64,000 nucleotides of DNA from Rahnella victoriana (GTDB lineage Bacteria > Pseudomonadota > Gammaproteobacteria > Enterobacterales > Enterobacteriaceae), in NCBI RefSeq assembly GCF_004330295.1, contig NZ_SJOJ01000007.1:1-64000 (forward strand). Reading direction: 5' to 3'. Of this stretch, positions 36,002 to 44,177 are shown piece by piece; within the stretch, counting starts at the first letter, position 1; every line of letters starts with the position of its first letter. The notes beneath the pieces are model-generated. The model did no database searches. It was not told where the DNA came from and worked only from the letters and a program-made list of their open reading frames with translations. A program made the translations under genes and the position numbers.

Positions 36002-36061
36002 GTGCTACCTTCATGCCGGAGGACCCTATACGAAAGTCGTCGCTCAAACATGTTCAGAATA

Positions 36062-36138
36062 TGGTGCACCCAGGAAGATTCGAACTTCCGACCGCTCGGT
36101 TCGTAGCCGAGTACTCTATCCAGCTGAGCTATGGGTGC
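36062..36138 (-). tRNA. argV: tRNA-Arg (ACG), copy 3
   Basis: A 77-nt tRNA with encoded CCA. It has acceptor stem GCACCCA / TGGGTGC, D-loop AGCTCAGCTGGATAGAG, anticodon loop CTACGAA (ACG, read ICG after deamination) and T-loop TTCGAAT. It decodes CGU, CGC and CGA. It is the distal gene of the operon and identical to the other two copies. The symbol is by analogy with the E. coli argQZYV cluster. Confidence 0.97.
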
Positions 36139-36182
36139 ATTGGGGTCGTGCTGAGTTTTTCGGGAAATACTAAGAGAAAGAA

Positions 36183-36253
36183 TGGTGCACCCAGGAAGAT
36201 TACTCGGCTATCGCCTCGCCCTACGGGCCGTTGCTGAAGCAACGTTATCTTCC
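36183..36253 (-). ncRNA. RtT-like element with 19-bp tRNA-Arg 3' end duplication
   Basis: TGGTGCACCCAGGAAGATT (36183-36201) repeats exactly the 3'-terminal 19 bases of the tRNA-Arg gene, then diverges. On the minus strand the element folds as a stem GGAAGAT / ATCTTCC enclosing GTTGCTTCAGCAAC and GCCCGTAGGGC hairpins. This is the arrangement described for the RtT (tyrT) repeats in E. coli. It lies between two tRNA-Arg genes. Confidence 0.72.
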
Positions 36254-36318
36254 TTCGTGCTATCTGCATATTGAGTGCAATATAAAATCTTTATCATCGC
36301 TTCAACATACACAAAATA

Positions 36319-36395
36319 TGGTGCACCCAGGAAGATTCGAACTTCCGACCGCTCGGTTCGTAGCCGAGTACTCTATCCAGCTGAGCTATGGGTGC
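36319..36395 (-). tRNA. tRNA-Arg (ACG), copy 2
   Basis: Identical in sequence to the copy at 36062-36138, with anticodon ACG and encoded CCA. It begins exactly 257 bp from its neighbour on each side, as part of a tandem duplication. Confidence 0.97.
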
Positions 36396-36439
36396 ATTGG
36401 GGTCGTGCTGAGTTTTTCGGGAAATACTAAGAGAAAGAA

Positions 36440-36510
36440 TGGTGCACCCAGGAAGATTACTCGGCTATCGCCTCGCCCTACGGGCCGTTGCTGAAGCAAC
36501 GTTATCTTCC
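36440..36510 (-). ncRNA. RtT-like element, second identical copy
   Basis: An exact copy, displaced by 257 bp, of the element at 36183-36253, including the 19-bp tRNA 3' end duplication at 36440-36458. Confidence 0.72.
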
Positions 36511-36575
36511 TTCGTGCTATCTGCATATTGAGTGCAATATAAAATCTTTATCATCGCTTCAACATACACAAAATA

Positions 36576-36652
36576 TGGTGCACCCAGGAAGATTCGAACT
36601 TCCGACCGCTCGGTTCGTAGCCGAGTACTCTATCCAGCTGAGCTATGGGTGC
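36576..36652 (-). tRNA. tRNA-Arg (ACG), copy 1
   Basis: The third identical 77-nt tRNA-Arg gene, proximal to the promoter. It follows tRNA-Ser by 8 bp on the minus strand, so the two are cut from the same precursor. Confidence 0.97.
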
Positions 36653-36660
36653 ATTTTAAA

Positions 36661-36753
36661 TGGCGGTGAGGCGGGGATTCGAACCCCGGATGCAGCTTTT
36701 GACCGCATACTCCCTTAGCAGGGGAGCGCCTTCAGCCTCTCGGCCACCTCACC
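36661..36753 (-). tRNA. serV: tRNA-Ser (GCT)
   Basis: A 93-nt class II tRNA with long variable arm, anticodon GCT (loop CTGCTAA) and encoded CCA. It decodes AGU and AGC. As far as I can recall, the sequence is the same as E. coli serV. It is the first gene of the operon with three tRNA-Arg, the same order as in E. coli. Confidence 0.97.
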
Positions 36754-36815
36754 ATACGCCTCTTGCGAGTGTGCTGACTAACTTTGTTCAAGCTCATCGG
36801 CACTGCGTGGCGCAC

Positions 36816-36843
36816 ATATTACTTTCTGGCCCTTATAAGTCAA
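36816..36843 (-). promoter_or_regulatory. Promoter of the tRNA-Ser/Arg operon
   Basis: Minus-strand -35 TTGACT (36838-36843), a 16-bp spacer and -10 TAATAT (36816-36821), followed by the GC-rich discriminator GTGCGCC typical of stringently controlled stable RNA promoters. The rest of 36844-37047 contains no gene that I can support. Confidence 0.78.
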
Positions 36844-37047
36844 ACCCTTTTTTCCTAACAATCACCCGTTTGGACATTTCACGCGCAACCTGCGCAGTTT
36901 GAAGACAAAAACAGGGCGTAAACGCAGAAAAAACGTCTTCATTTTCAGGAATGGCAGATCAGGAACACATCACGGAGGGAAATGAAAAAACGAAAAAAGC
37001 AGGAAAACAGGGAAAGGAAAATCAATAACGCGCACAAAAGAGGATCA

Positions 37048-37070
37048 GCGCCTCGCCATCGACGAGACGC
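37048..37070 (-). terminator. Possible csrA terminator
   Basis: GCGCCTCG (37048-37055) pairs with CGAGACGC (37063-37070) with one mismatch, and the minus strand continues CTGATCCTCTTTT. The stem is imperfect and the T tract displaced, so this is tentative. Confidence 0.4.
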
Positions 37071-37078
37071 CTCGTAAA

Positions 37079-37264
37079 TCAGTAACTCGTCTGCTGAGAC
37101 TTTTCAGCCTGGATACGCTGGTAAATCTCTTCACGGTGAACAGAGACCTCTTTTGGCGCATTCACACCAATGCGCACCTGATTACCTTTAACACCTAAAA
37201 CGGTAACAGTAACCTCATCGCCAATCATGAGGGTTTCACCAACTCGGCGAGTTAGAATAAGCAT
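37079..37264 (-). CDS. csrA: Carbon storage regulator CsrA
   Basis: A 61-aa RNA-binding global regulator, same length as in E. coli. [20 protein letters not shown] and the RNA-contacting [10 protein letters not shown] (Arg44) are intact. CsrA blocks or stabilises mRNAs with GGA motifs, controlling carbon flux, motility and biofilm. Its own ribosome-binding site, AAGGAGC, contains a GGA motif, consistent with autoregulation. It lies between alaS and the tRNA operon. The 197 bp upstream should hold its promoters; I could not place them. Confidence 0.99.
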   Translation of the reverse strand: MLILTRRVGETLMIGDEVTVTVLGVKGNQVRIGVNAPKEVSVHREEIYQRIQAEKSQQTSY

Positions 37265-37461
37265 TCTTTGCTCCTTGAATAATTAAAAGAGTCGGGTCTC
37301 TCAGTTTCCCGGCCATTATCGATCATAAGCGGGTAAAACGTAAGCCATGACCCCTACATAAAATGTAAGCAGCCTGCAACTTCAGCCATGAGTACTTTAA
37401 GTTTAGCCGATATCATCATTGTCGCGACTTTAATCGCGAAGCCCACCCTGCCATTAAGACT

Positions 37462-37498
37462 GAAAACGCCATACAGCACAACAGATTATGGCGTTTTC
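37462..37498 (-). terminator. alaS terminator
   Basis: A perfect 12-bp stem GAAAACGCCATA / TATGGCGTTTTC with a 13-nt loop, 20 bp after the alaS stop. Confidence 0.85.
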
Positions 37499-37517
37499 CG
37501 GGTGAGCGATTTATTTC

Positions 37518-40148
37518 TTATGACAGCTTAGATTCAACCCAGGCTTCTACCGTTGCCAGAGCAGCAGGTAATGCCTGCACATCACTACCACCAGCCTGCG
37601 CCATATCAGGACGACCACCGCCTTTGCCGCCCACCTGCTGGGCAACGGAGGCAATCAGCTCGCCTGCTTTAACGCGATCGGTCAGATCTTTCGTGACACC
37701 GGCAATCAGGCTGACTTTGTCATCCGCAATGGTCGCCAGAACAATAATCACTGAACCTAACTGATTTTTCAGATCATCAACCATCGTACGCAGAATCTTA
37801 GGCTCTACGTTATCCAACTGACGAACCAACAGCTTAACGCCTTTCACTTCTTTCGCCTGGCTGGACAGTGATGCACTTTCCTGCGCGGCTTGCTGACCTT
37901 TCACTTGCTGAAGTTCTTTTTCCAGCACACGTGAACGTTCAATCAGGGTACGGATTTTATCGGTAATGCTGTTCACATCGCCTTTCACCAGATGTGCCAC
38001 ATCCTGCAGCAAATCGCTTTGCTGATGCAGGGCATTGATGGCATTTTCACCGGTAATCCCTTCAATGCGGCGAACACCTGCTGCGGTACCGGATTCGCTC
38101 TGAATGCGGAACAGACCGATATCACCGGTACGGCTGGCGTGCGTGCCACCACAGAGTTCGGTAGAGAAATCACCCATGCTCAGCACACGAACGCTGTCTT
38201 CGTATTTCTCACCGAACAGCGCCATGGCGCCTTTCTCTTTCGCTTCTTCCAGATCCATGATGGTGGTCTGAATAGGCAAATTGCGGCGGATCTGGGCATT
38301 CACCAGATCTTCGACCTGGCGGATCTCTTCAGGTTTCATGGCTTCAAAATGCGAGAAGTCGAAACGCAGATAGTTGTCGTTAACCAGAGAACCTTTCTGA
38401 GCCACATGTTTGCCCAGAACCTGACGCAGCGCGGCGTGCAGCAAGTGGGTCGCAGAGTGATTCAGACGAATACTGTCACGGCGCGCGGCGTCAACTTCCG
38501 CCTCGACGCTGTCGCCGATGCTCAGTTTACCGGCGTTCAGGGAACCCTGATGGCCAATCGCTTTGCCGTATTTCTGGGTATCCGAGACGGAGAAAATGCC
38601 TGATGCCGTTTTCAGGATGCCTTTATCGCCCACCTGACCACCGGATTCACCGTAGAACGGCGTGTCATCCAGCACGACAATCGCGTTAACGCCAGCCTCA
38701 ATCTCATTCACTGGCTGACCATCAACAAACAGCGCGATCACTTTGGAATGGCGTTGCAGATGTTCGTAACCGGAGAACTGAGTGACGCCATCCACGCGAA
38801 CCATGCTGTTGTAATCTGCGCTGAAGCCGCTGGACTCACGAGCACGACGACGCTGAACGTCCATCGCTTTCTCGAAACCGGCTTCGTCAACTTTCAGATT
38901 GCGCTCGCGGCAAACATCCGCGGTCAGATCCAGCGGGAAACCAAAGGTGTCGTACAGGCGGAAAGCAATTTCGCCGTCCAGCGTATCGCCTTTCAGAGCG
39001 GACAATTCTTCGTCCAGCAACGCCAGGCCGCGTTCCAGAGTACGGGCAAACTGCTCTTCTTCGGTTTTCAGCAGTTGCTCAACCATCGCCTGCTGTTCTT
39101 TCAGTTCTGTCGCCGCCGGGCCCATCACCTCAATCAGCGGAGCAACCAGTTTGTAGAAGAACGTGTCTTGCGCACCCAGCATGTTGCCGTGACGGATCGC
39201 ACGACGAATGATACGACGCAGCACATAACCACGGTTTTCATTGGATGGGATCACGCCATCGGCAATCAGGAACGCACAGGAACGGATATGGTCAGCGATA
39301 ACGCGCAGGGATTTGCTGGTCAGATCGGTCGCACCGGTAACTTCCGCGACAGCCGCGATCAGTTTCTGGAACAGATCGATGTCGTAGTTTGAGTTCACGT
39401 GCTGCATCACCGCGGTGATGCGCTCAAGCCCCATCCCGGTATCAACGGACGGTTTTGGCAGCGGCAGCATGGTACCGTCAGCCTGACGGTTGAACTGCAT
39501 GAAGACCAGGTTCCAGATCTCGATATAACGGTCGCCATCTTCTTCAGCAGAACCCGGAGGGCCGCCCCAGATGTGATCGCCATGATCGTAGAAAATCTCG
39601 GTACAAGGGCCGCAAGGACCGGTATCGCCCATCTGCCAGAAGTTGTCAGAGGCGAAGGCGCCGCCTTTATTATCGCCGATGCGGATAATACGTTCTTTAG
39701 GAACGCCGACTTCTTTTTCCCAGATTTCAAAAGCTTCGTCATCGGTCTCGTAGACGGTAACCCACAGCTTCTCTTTCGGCAGATTGAACCAGTTTTCGCC
39801 GGTCAGTAATTCCCAGGCGTAGTTGATGGCATCATGCTTGAAGTAATCACCGAAGCTGAAGTTACCCAGCATTTCGAAGAACGTGTGGTGACGTGCGGTA
39901 TAACCGACGTTTTCGAGGTCATTGTGCTTACCGCCTGCGCGGACACAACGCTGAGACGTGGTAGCGCGGTTGTAATCGCGCTTATCCAGACCGAGGAAAA
40001 CGTCTTTAAATTGGTTCATCCCGGCATTGGTAAACAACAGTGTCGGATCGTTTGTCGGGACAAGCGAACTGCTTGAAACAATGTTGTGTCCCTTACTATG
40101 GAAGAAATCGAGAAACGCTTGACGGATCTCAGCGGTGCTCTTGCTCAT
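37518..40148 (-). CDS. alaS: Alanyl-tRNA synthetase
   Basis: An 876-aa enzyme, the E. coli length, starting [16 protein letters not shown]. It charges tRNA-Ala via the G3-U70 pair and also edits mischarged Ser/Gly. Class II catalytic core with [15 protein letters not shown] and [11 protein letters not shown] (about 40-75), tRNA recognition domain, editing domain with [11 protein letters not shown] and the CGGTH motif, and a C-terminal DHH-type C-Ala domain with [12 protein letters not shown]. The longer open frame upstream is not used. Confidence 0.99.
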   Translation of the reverse strand: MSKSTAEIRQAFLDFFHSKGHNIVSSSSLVPTNDPTLLFTNAGMNQFKDVFLGLDKRDYNRATTSQRCVRAGGKHNDLENVGYTARHHTFFEMLGNFSFGDYFKHDAINYAWELLTGENWFNLPKEKLWVTVYETDDEAFEIWEKEVGVPKERIIRIGDNKGGAFASDNFWQMGDTGPCGPCTEIFYDHGDHIWGGPPGSAEEDGDRYIEIWNLVFMQFNRQADGTMLPLPKPSVDTGMGLERITAVMQHVNSNYDIDLFQKLIAAVAEVTGATDLTSKSLRVIADHIRSCAFLIADGVIPSNENRGYVLRRIIRRAIRHGNMLGAQDTFFYKLVAPLIEVMGPAATELKEQQAMVEQLLKTEEEQFARTLERGLALLDEELSALKGDTLDGEIAFRLYDTFGFPLDLTADVCRERNLKVDEAGFEKAMDVQRRRARESSGFSADYNSMVRVDGVTQFSGYEHLQRHSKVIALFVDGQPVNEIEAGVNAIVVLDDTPFYGESGGQVGDKGILKTASGIFSVSDTQKYGKAIGHQGSLNAGKLSIGDSVEAEVDAARRDSIRLNHSATHLLHAALRQVLGKHVAQKGSLVNDNYLRFDFSHFEAMKPEEIRQVEDLVNAQIRRNLPIQTTIMDLEEAKEKGAMALFGEKYEDSVRVLSMGDFSTELCGGTHASRTGDIGLFRIQSESGTAAGVRRIEGITGENAINALHQQSDLLQDVAHLVKGDVNSITDKIRTLIERSRVLEKELQQVKGQQAAQESASLSSQAKEVKGVKLLVRQLDNVEPKILRTMVDDLKNQLGSVIIVLATIADDKVSLIAGVTKDLTDRVKAGELIASVAQQVGGKGGGRPDMAQAGGSDVQALPAALATVEAWVESKLS

Positions 40149-40286
40149 AAATATCCCGGAATCATGCTGGAAGAACGGCTCTTGAGCCGGATAACGCTGC
40201 ATATGGCAGCAATCTGTACAGCTCACGAACGAAAAAGTGCGGATAAGATAAAATTTCTGCGCGGGGAAGTAAAATACCGTATGCGG

Positions 40287-40976
40287 TCAATCGTCAAAAT
40301 CGCGATAAATAGACTGTATTTCTTCCTGAAAGAAGCCCCGATAGAGCAAATAACGCAGAACTTTTGATTTTTCTTTCCAGTCAGTCGGCAAATTTTCACC
40401 AAATTTTCTGACCGCCAGATCCCTCGCCAGAACACACCAGTCGACTTCCGTATTTTCCAGCGCCACCTGGATGGTTTCTTTATCGACACCTTTTTGCAGT
40501 AATTCCGAACGGATGCGCTGCGCCCCGTAACCTTTATGGCTTCGGCCAGAAATATAGCGGCTGGCAAATTTGGCATCATCAAGCCAGTGATGCTGATAAC
40601 AATAATCGATGACGGCCTGCACATGTTCTTCCGGGATCTCTTCCGGCACCGGCCGCGGCGCCGGTTTAGCGCGCACCGTCTCTTCGTCAGCAAACTCATT
40701 GTGTTCCGGTTTTTTACGCGAAGACCAGCTGCTTTTCTTATTTTGAGGTTTGACGAACGGCATTGGCGGAATAAGTAATTTGCGGCGCAATTCGGCTTCG
40801 CCGTGGTCACGCTGAGACAGCAAACGCATGGCGCGGTTAATCAGCGTGTTGATTTTCGCGGCATCGCCGTCCTTTTTCTGCGGCTCAAACAGTGTGGACT
40901 CGCTGTTTTGCGCCACCTCTTCAAGCAGCCTTTTCAGGTCGATGATTTTTTTATCAGGTAAGTTTTCATCGGACAT
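40287..40976 (-). CDS. recX: RecA regulator RecX, extended form
   Basis: RecX caps RecA filaments and limits recombination and SOS. At 229 aa it is clearly longer than E. coli RecX (166). An N-terminal extension of about 45 residues precedes the first RecX repeat (INRAMRLLSQRDHGEAELRRKL), and a 45-residue Pro/Lys/Glu-rich linker (from about IPPMPFVKPQ to PVPEEIPEE) splits the repeats. The remaining repeats (VIDYCYQHHWLDDAKFASRY, GYGAQRIRSELLQKGVD) are normal. It lies 120 bp after recA behind a strong hairpin, so it is expressed by readthrough. Confidence 0.93.
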   Translation of the reverse strand: MSDENLPDKKIIDLKRLLEEVAQNSESTLFEPQKKDGDAAKINTLINRAMRLLSQRDHGEAELRRKLLIPPMPFVKPQNKKSSWSSRKKPEHNEFADEETVRAKPAPRPVPEEIPEEHVQAVIDYCYQHHWLDDAKFASRYISGRSHKGYGAQRIRSELLQKGVDKETIQVALENTEVDWCVLARDLAVRKFGENLPTDWKEKSKVLRYLLYRGFFQEEIQSIYRDFDD

Positions 40977-40996
40977 AAGGTTTTCCCCTTATATGC

Positions 40997-41029
40997 AAAA
41001 TGCCAGTCTGGAAACCAGACTGGCATTTT
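40997..41029 (-). terminator. recA-recX intergenic terminator
   Basis: A perfect 15-bp stem AAAATGCCAGTCTGG / CCAGACTGGCATTTT with a 3-base loop. In E. coli a comparable hairpin between recA and recX lets only a small share of transcripts reach recX. Confidence 0.92.
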
Positions 41030-41096
41030 AGCGACGTTTGAAAGTTACGGACAAAGTCCCCTGCCCTTCAAATGTCTTTGTCAGACAACCGCGAAA

Positions 41097-42161
41097 TTAA
41101 AACTCTTCGCTGGTTTCCATGTTGTCGTCAGCATCTTCAGCCGTGGTCGCAGCACTCAGTTCACCGGTACCGCTCAACAGCATATCACGCAGTTTTTTAT
41201 CCAGCTCGGCAGCCACTTTCGGGTTTTCTTTCAGGTAGTTGCAGGAGTTCGCTTTACCCTGACCAATCTTCTCACCGTTGTAGCTATACCATGCACCGGC
41301 TTTTTCGATCAGCTTGTGCTTCACGCCGAGGTCAATCAGCTCGCCGTTAATGTTGATGCCTTCGCCGTACATGATCTGGAATTCAGCTTGTTTAAATGGC
41401 GCAGCGATTTTGTTCTTCACCACTTTCACACGCGTTTCGCTACCGACAACCACATCGCCTTCTTTGATCGCGCCGATACGGCGGATATCCAGACGCACAG
41501 AAGCGTAGAATTTCAGGGCGTTACCGCCGGTGGTGGTTTCCGGGTTACCGAACATCACACCAATTTTCATACGGATCTGGTTGATGAAGATCAGCAAGGT
41601 GTTGGCGTTTTTCAGGTTACCGGCCAGCTTACGCATCGCCTGGCTCATCATACGTGCCGCGAGGCCCATGTGAGAGTCACCAATTTCGCCTTCGATTTCC
41701 GCTTTCGGTGTCAGTGCGGCGACGGAGTCAACGATGATCACGTCAACAGCGCCTGAACGGGTCAGCGCGTCACAGATTTCCAGAGCCTGTTCGCCAGTAT
41801 CGGGCTGAGAACACAGCAGGTTATCGATATCCACGCCCAGTTTTTTAGCGTAGATCGGGTCCAGGGCGTGTTCTGCATCGATGAACGCACAGGTTTTGCC
41901 TTCACGCTGTGCAGCCGCGATAACTTGCAAGGTCAGCGTTGTTTTACCGGAAGATTCCGGGCCATAGATCTCAACGATACGGCCCATTGGCAAACCGCCG
42001 GCACCTAACGCGATATCCAGAGACAAAGAGCCGGTAGAGATCGTTTCAACGTCCATGGAGCGATCTTCACCCAGACGCATGATGGAGCCTTTACCGAATT
42101 GCTTTTCAATCTGGCCCAGTGCTGCAGCTAACGCTTTTTGCTTGTTCTCATCAATAGCCAT
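41097..42161 (-). CDS. recA: Recombinase RecA
   Basis: A 354-aa protein (E. coli 353). RecA forms filaments on single-stranded DNA, catalyses strand exchange and triggers LexA cleavage. It has Walker A GPESSGKT (about 67), Walker [11 protein letters not shown], loop L1 and L2 ([20 protein letters not shown]) and the acidic tail [12 protein letters not shown]. It starts at [10 protein letters not shown] with GAGG; ten extra upstream codons are rejected. It is controlled by the LexA box at 42243-42262. It would also be the trigger of the tailocin via the LexA box at 13785. Confidence 0.99.
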   Translation of the reverse strand: MAIDENKQKALAAALGQIEKQFGKGSIMRLGEDRSMDVETISTGSLSLDIALGAGGLPMGRIVEIYGPESSGKTTLTLQVIAAAQREGKTCAFIDAEHALDPIYAKKLGVDIDNLLCSQPDTGEQALEICDALTRSGAVDVIIVDSVAALTPKAEIEGEIGDSHMGLAARMMSQAMRKLAGNLKNANTLLIFINQIRMKIGVMFGNPETTTGGNALKFYASVRLDIRRIGAIKEGDVVVGSETRVKVVKNKIAAPFKQAEFQIMYGEGININGELIDLGVKHKLIEKAGAWYSYNGEKIGQGKANSCNYLKENPKVAAELDKKLRDMLLSGTGELSAATTAEDADDNMETSEEF

Positions 42162-42242
42162 TTTTACTCCTCGTCTGATACAGGGGAACATCCCGCCTGC
42201 ATCACTGAATATAATTTATGTACAGGTAATTGGCAGTAATTA

Positions 42243-42262
42243 TACTGTATGCTCATACAGTA
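42243..42262. promoter_or_regulatory. LexA box of recA
   Basis: TACTGTATGCTCATACAGTA is almost palindromic and differs from the E. coli recA box (TACTGTATGAGCATACAGTA) only in the centre. It lies 81 bp upstream of the recA start. Confidence 0.95.
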
Positions 42263-42268
42263 TCAAGC

Positions 42269-42763
42269 CTAATTTTTAATAAACTCATGCAATGCAGTTT
42301 GTAGCGAAAAAACAGCAGCTTGCAAACGCACTGCTTCGCGATCGCCGGAAAACTGCTGTTTTGCCGTCAGAACCCGGCCGTCTTTTCCGGCAAATCCGAA
42401 CCAGACGATGCCGACAGGTTTTTCTGCTGAACCGCCGTCAGGGCCGGCGATACCGCTGACCGACACCGCAATATCCGCGCCCGCTGCATGCAGGACGCCC
42501 TGCGCCATTTCATGCACCACCTGCTCGCTCACCGCGCCATATTGCTCCAGTGTGCTTTCGGAAACACCCAGCAGTTCATGTTTGGCGGCATTGCTGTAGG
42601 TGACAAATCCGCGATCAAACCACGCAGAACTGCCCGCAATATCGGTAATGGCTTTGGCAATCAGACCGCCGGTACAGGATTCTGCACAGGTGATCCACTC
42701 CCCTTTCGCTTTCAGCGCGGCGCCGATTTCCACACTCAGTTCATGTAAACGTTTTTCGCTCAT
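42269..42763 (-). CDS. pncC: Nicotinamide-nucleotide amidase PncC (CinA C-terminal family)
   Basis: A 164-aa enzyme (E. coli YgaD 165) that deamidates NMN to NaMN in pyridine nucleotide recycling. Family signatures include TCAESCTGGLIAKAITD with the catalytic Ser, VTYSNAAKHELLGV with the Lys, and GIAGPDGGSAEKPVG. It stands alone upstream of recA, only a few bases before the LexA box, in the usual enterobacterial position. Confidence 0.97.
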   Translation of the reverse strand: MSEKRLHELSVEIGAALKAKGEWITCAESCTGGLIAKAITDIAGSSAWFDRGFVTYSNAAKHELLGVSESTLEQYGAVSEQVVHEMAQGVLHAAGADIAVSVSGIAGPDGGSAEKPVGIVWFGFAGKDGRVLTAKQQFSGDREAVRLQAAVFSLQTALHEFIKN

Positions 42764-42868
42764 ATCCCCTCCTGACGGGTCATCTGAACCAGACCCGATG
42801 TTAGCATTTCTCTTCCGGTCTGTGAGTTCCGGCGAAGCGTTTTGCGCGATGTATTCAGAATTGGCATG

Positions 42869-42900
42869 AAAAAAAGAAGGGCCACTCGCTGCGGCCCTTC
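42869..42900 (-). terminator. mltB terminator
   Basis: The stem GAAGGGCC / GGCCCTTC with a 9-nt loop followed on the minus strand by seven T, 21 bp after mltB. Confidence 0.88.
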
Positions 42901-42920
42901 AGACATCAACGCAACCGGGA

Positions 42921-44024
42921 TTAGCGTGCGGCTTTGACTGCCTCGCCCAACTGCCACACGGCCATCGCATAATGCACGCTGTGGTTATAACGGGTGATGG
43001 TGTAGAAGTTCGGCAGCCCGTACCAGTACTGGTAATTAGTGCCCATATCAAGGCGCAGCAGGCTGGCTTCCTGATAATTACCCAGCGAACCGAGCGGGCT
43101 CAGTCCCGCCGCTTTCAGCGTATACAACGGATATTTGGTTTTGAAGCCATTCTCAAGCAGAGGTGCCTGCCCTGCCGCCGGTACCGCGATTGGTGCGCCT
43201 TTCGTCCAGCCGTGCGCCTTAAAATAATTGGCGACGCTGCCGATGGCATCAATCGGATCCCACAGGTTGGCATGACCGTCACCGTTGAAGTCGACGGCAT
43301 AATCTTTATAAGAGGATGGCATAAACTGACCATACCCCATGGCACCCGCAAAGGAACCGCGCAGGCTCAGCGGATCATCGCCTTCACGCCGCGACATCAG
43401 CAGGAAGGTTTCCAGCTCGCCGGAGAAGTACTCCGCCCGGCGCGGATAGGCAAAGGACAGGGTCGCCAGCGCATCGATAATACGGGTTTTGCCCATCACG
43501 CGTCCCCAGCGGGTTTCCACGCCGATAATGCCGACAATGATTTCCGGCGGCACGCCGTAAACCTGCTCGGCGCGCTGCAACGCATCCTGATACTGATTCC
43601 AGAACACCACACCGTTCTGGACGTTATCTGGCGTAATGAACTTGCTGCGATAGCGGTTCCACGCGCCGTTGGGCACCGTCGATGGCGGACCGGAAGGTGC
43701 CTGCTGATCCATCAGTCGTAATACAAATCCCAGACGTTTGGTTTGCGACAACACATCATGCAGCTGCTGACGGTCAAAACCGTGCTCGCGCACCATTTTG
43801 TCGACGAACTGATTCATGGCCGGATCATAGGCGAAATCACCGGTCTGAACCGCGCCGGTATGCTCAGGTTGCAGCAGAAAACCGCCGTCAGGAACCGTAT
43901 TCGCGCTGGCATTTCTTCCATCGGAGAAAGGGTTGCGCGGGCCTTCAGGCTGTGGCGCGGGCTTGTGACTGCTACAGGCAGAAAGTGTAAGAACCAGGGG
44001 AAGAATGATTGCCAGGTGGCGCAT
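42921..44024 (-). CDS. mltB: Membrane-bound lytic murein transglycosylase B
   Basis: A 367-aa outer membrane lipoprotein (E. coli 361) that cleaves peptidoglycan to 1,6-anhydro products. The signal peptide ends in the lipobox LTLSAC (about residue 17) followed by SSHKP. SLT domain motifs are GVETRWGRVMGKTRI, with the catalytic Glu, GAMGYGQFMPSSYK and DGHANLWDPIDAIGSVANYF. I chose MRHLAIILPL as start; a TTG seven codons upstream is the alternative. Confidence 0.95.
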   Translation of the reverse strand: MRHLAIILPLVLTLSACSSHKPAPQPEGPRNPFSDGRNASANTVPDGGFLLQPEHTGAVQTGDFAYDPAMNQFVDKMVREHGFDRQQLHDVLSQTKRLGFVLRLMDQQAPSGPPSTVPNGAWNRYRSKFITPDNVQNGVVFWNQYQDALQRAEQVYGVPPEIIVGIIGVETRWGRVMGKTRIIDALATLSFAYPRRAEYFSGELETFLLMSRREGDDPLSLRGSFAGAMGYGQFMPSSYKDYAVDFNGDGHANLWDPIDAIGSVANYFKAHGWTKGAPIAVPAAGQAPLLENGFKTKYPLYTLKAAGLSPLGSLGNYQEASLLRLDMGTNYQYWYGLPNFYTITRYNHSVHYAMAVWQLGEAVKAAR

Positions 44025-44177
44025 CGGATATCCGTAACCATGCAATAAAAGAGGTACAGATATGGTAGAGCATTATCAGAGCCGAAAAAACTGAAAATCA
44101 CCGTCTTTACAAGGAACAATGATTCCGGGGGGCGGGCCCGCTGTACCGGACCCGCCTGCGGTAAAAACGCCGTCAGA

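Larger units (their letters stand above)
36062..36575 (-). repeat. Two tandem 257-bp repeats (tRNA-Arg + spacer + RtT element)
   Basis: 36062-36318 and 36319-36575 appear identical when compared base by base, and the third tRNA-Arg begins a further unit. Such perfect units suggest recent unequal exchange or gene conversion. The short open frames inside this region, whose translations repeat FELPTARFVAEYS, are antisense tRNA and not genes. Confidence 0.88.

Noticed and set aside
35976-36902. Repeated open frames across the tRNA cluster encoding FELPTARFVAEYS-type peptides
   Set aside because: They are tRNA-Arg and RtT sequence read on the opposite strand, a well-known source of false protein annotations.
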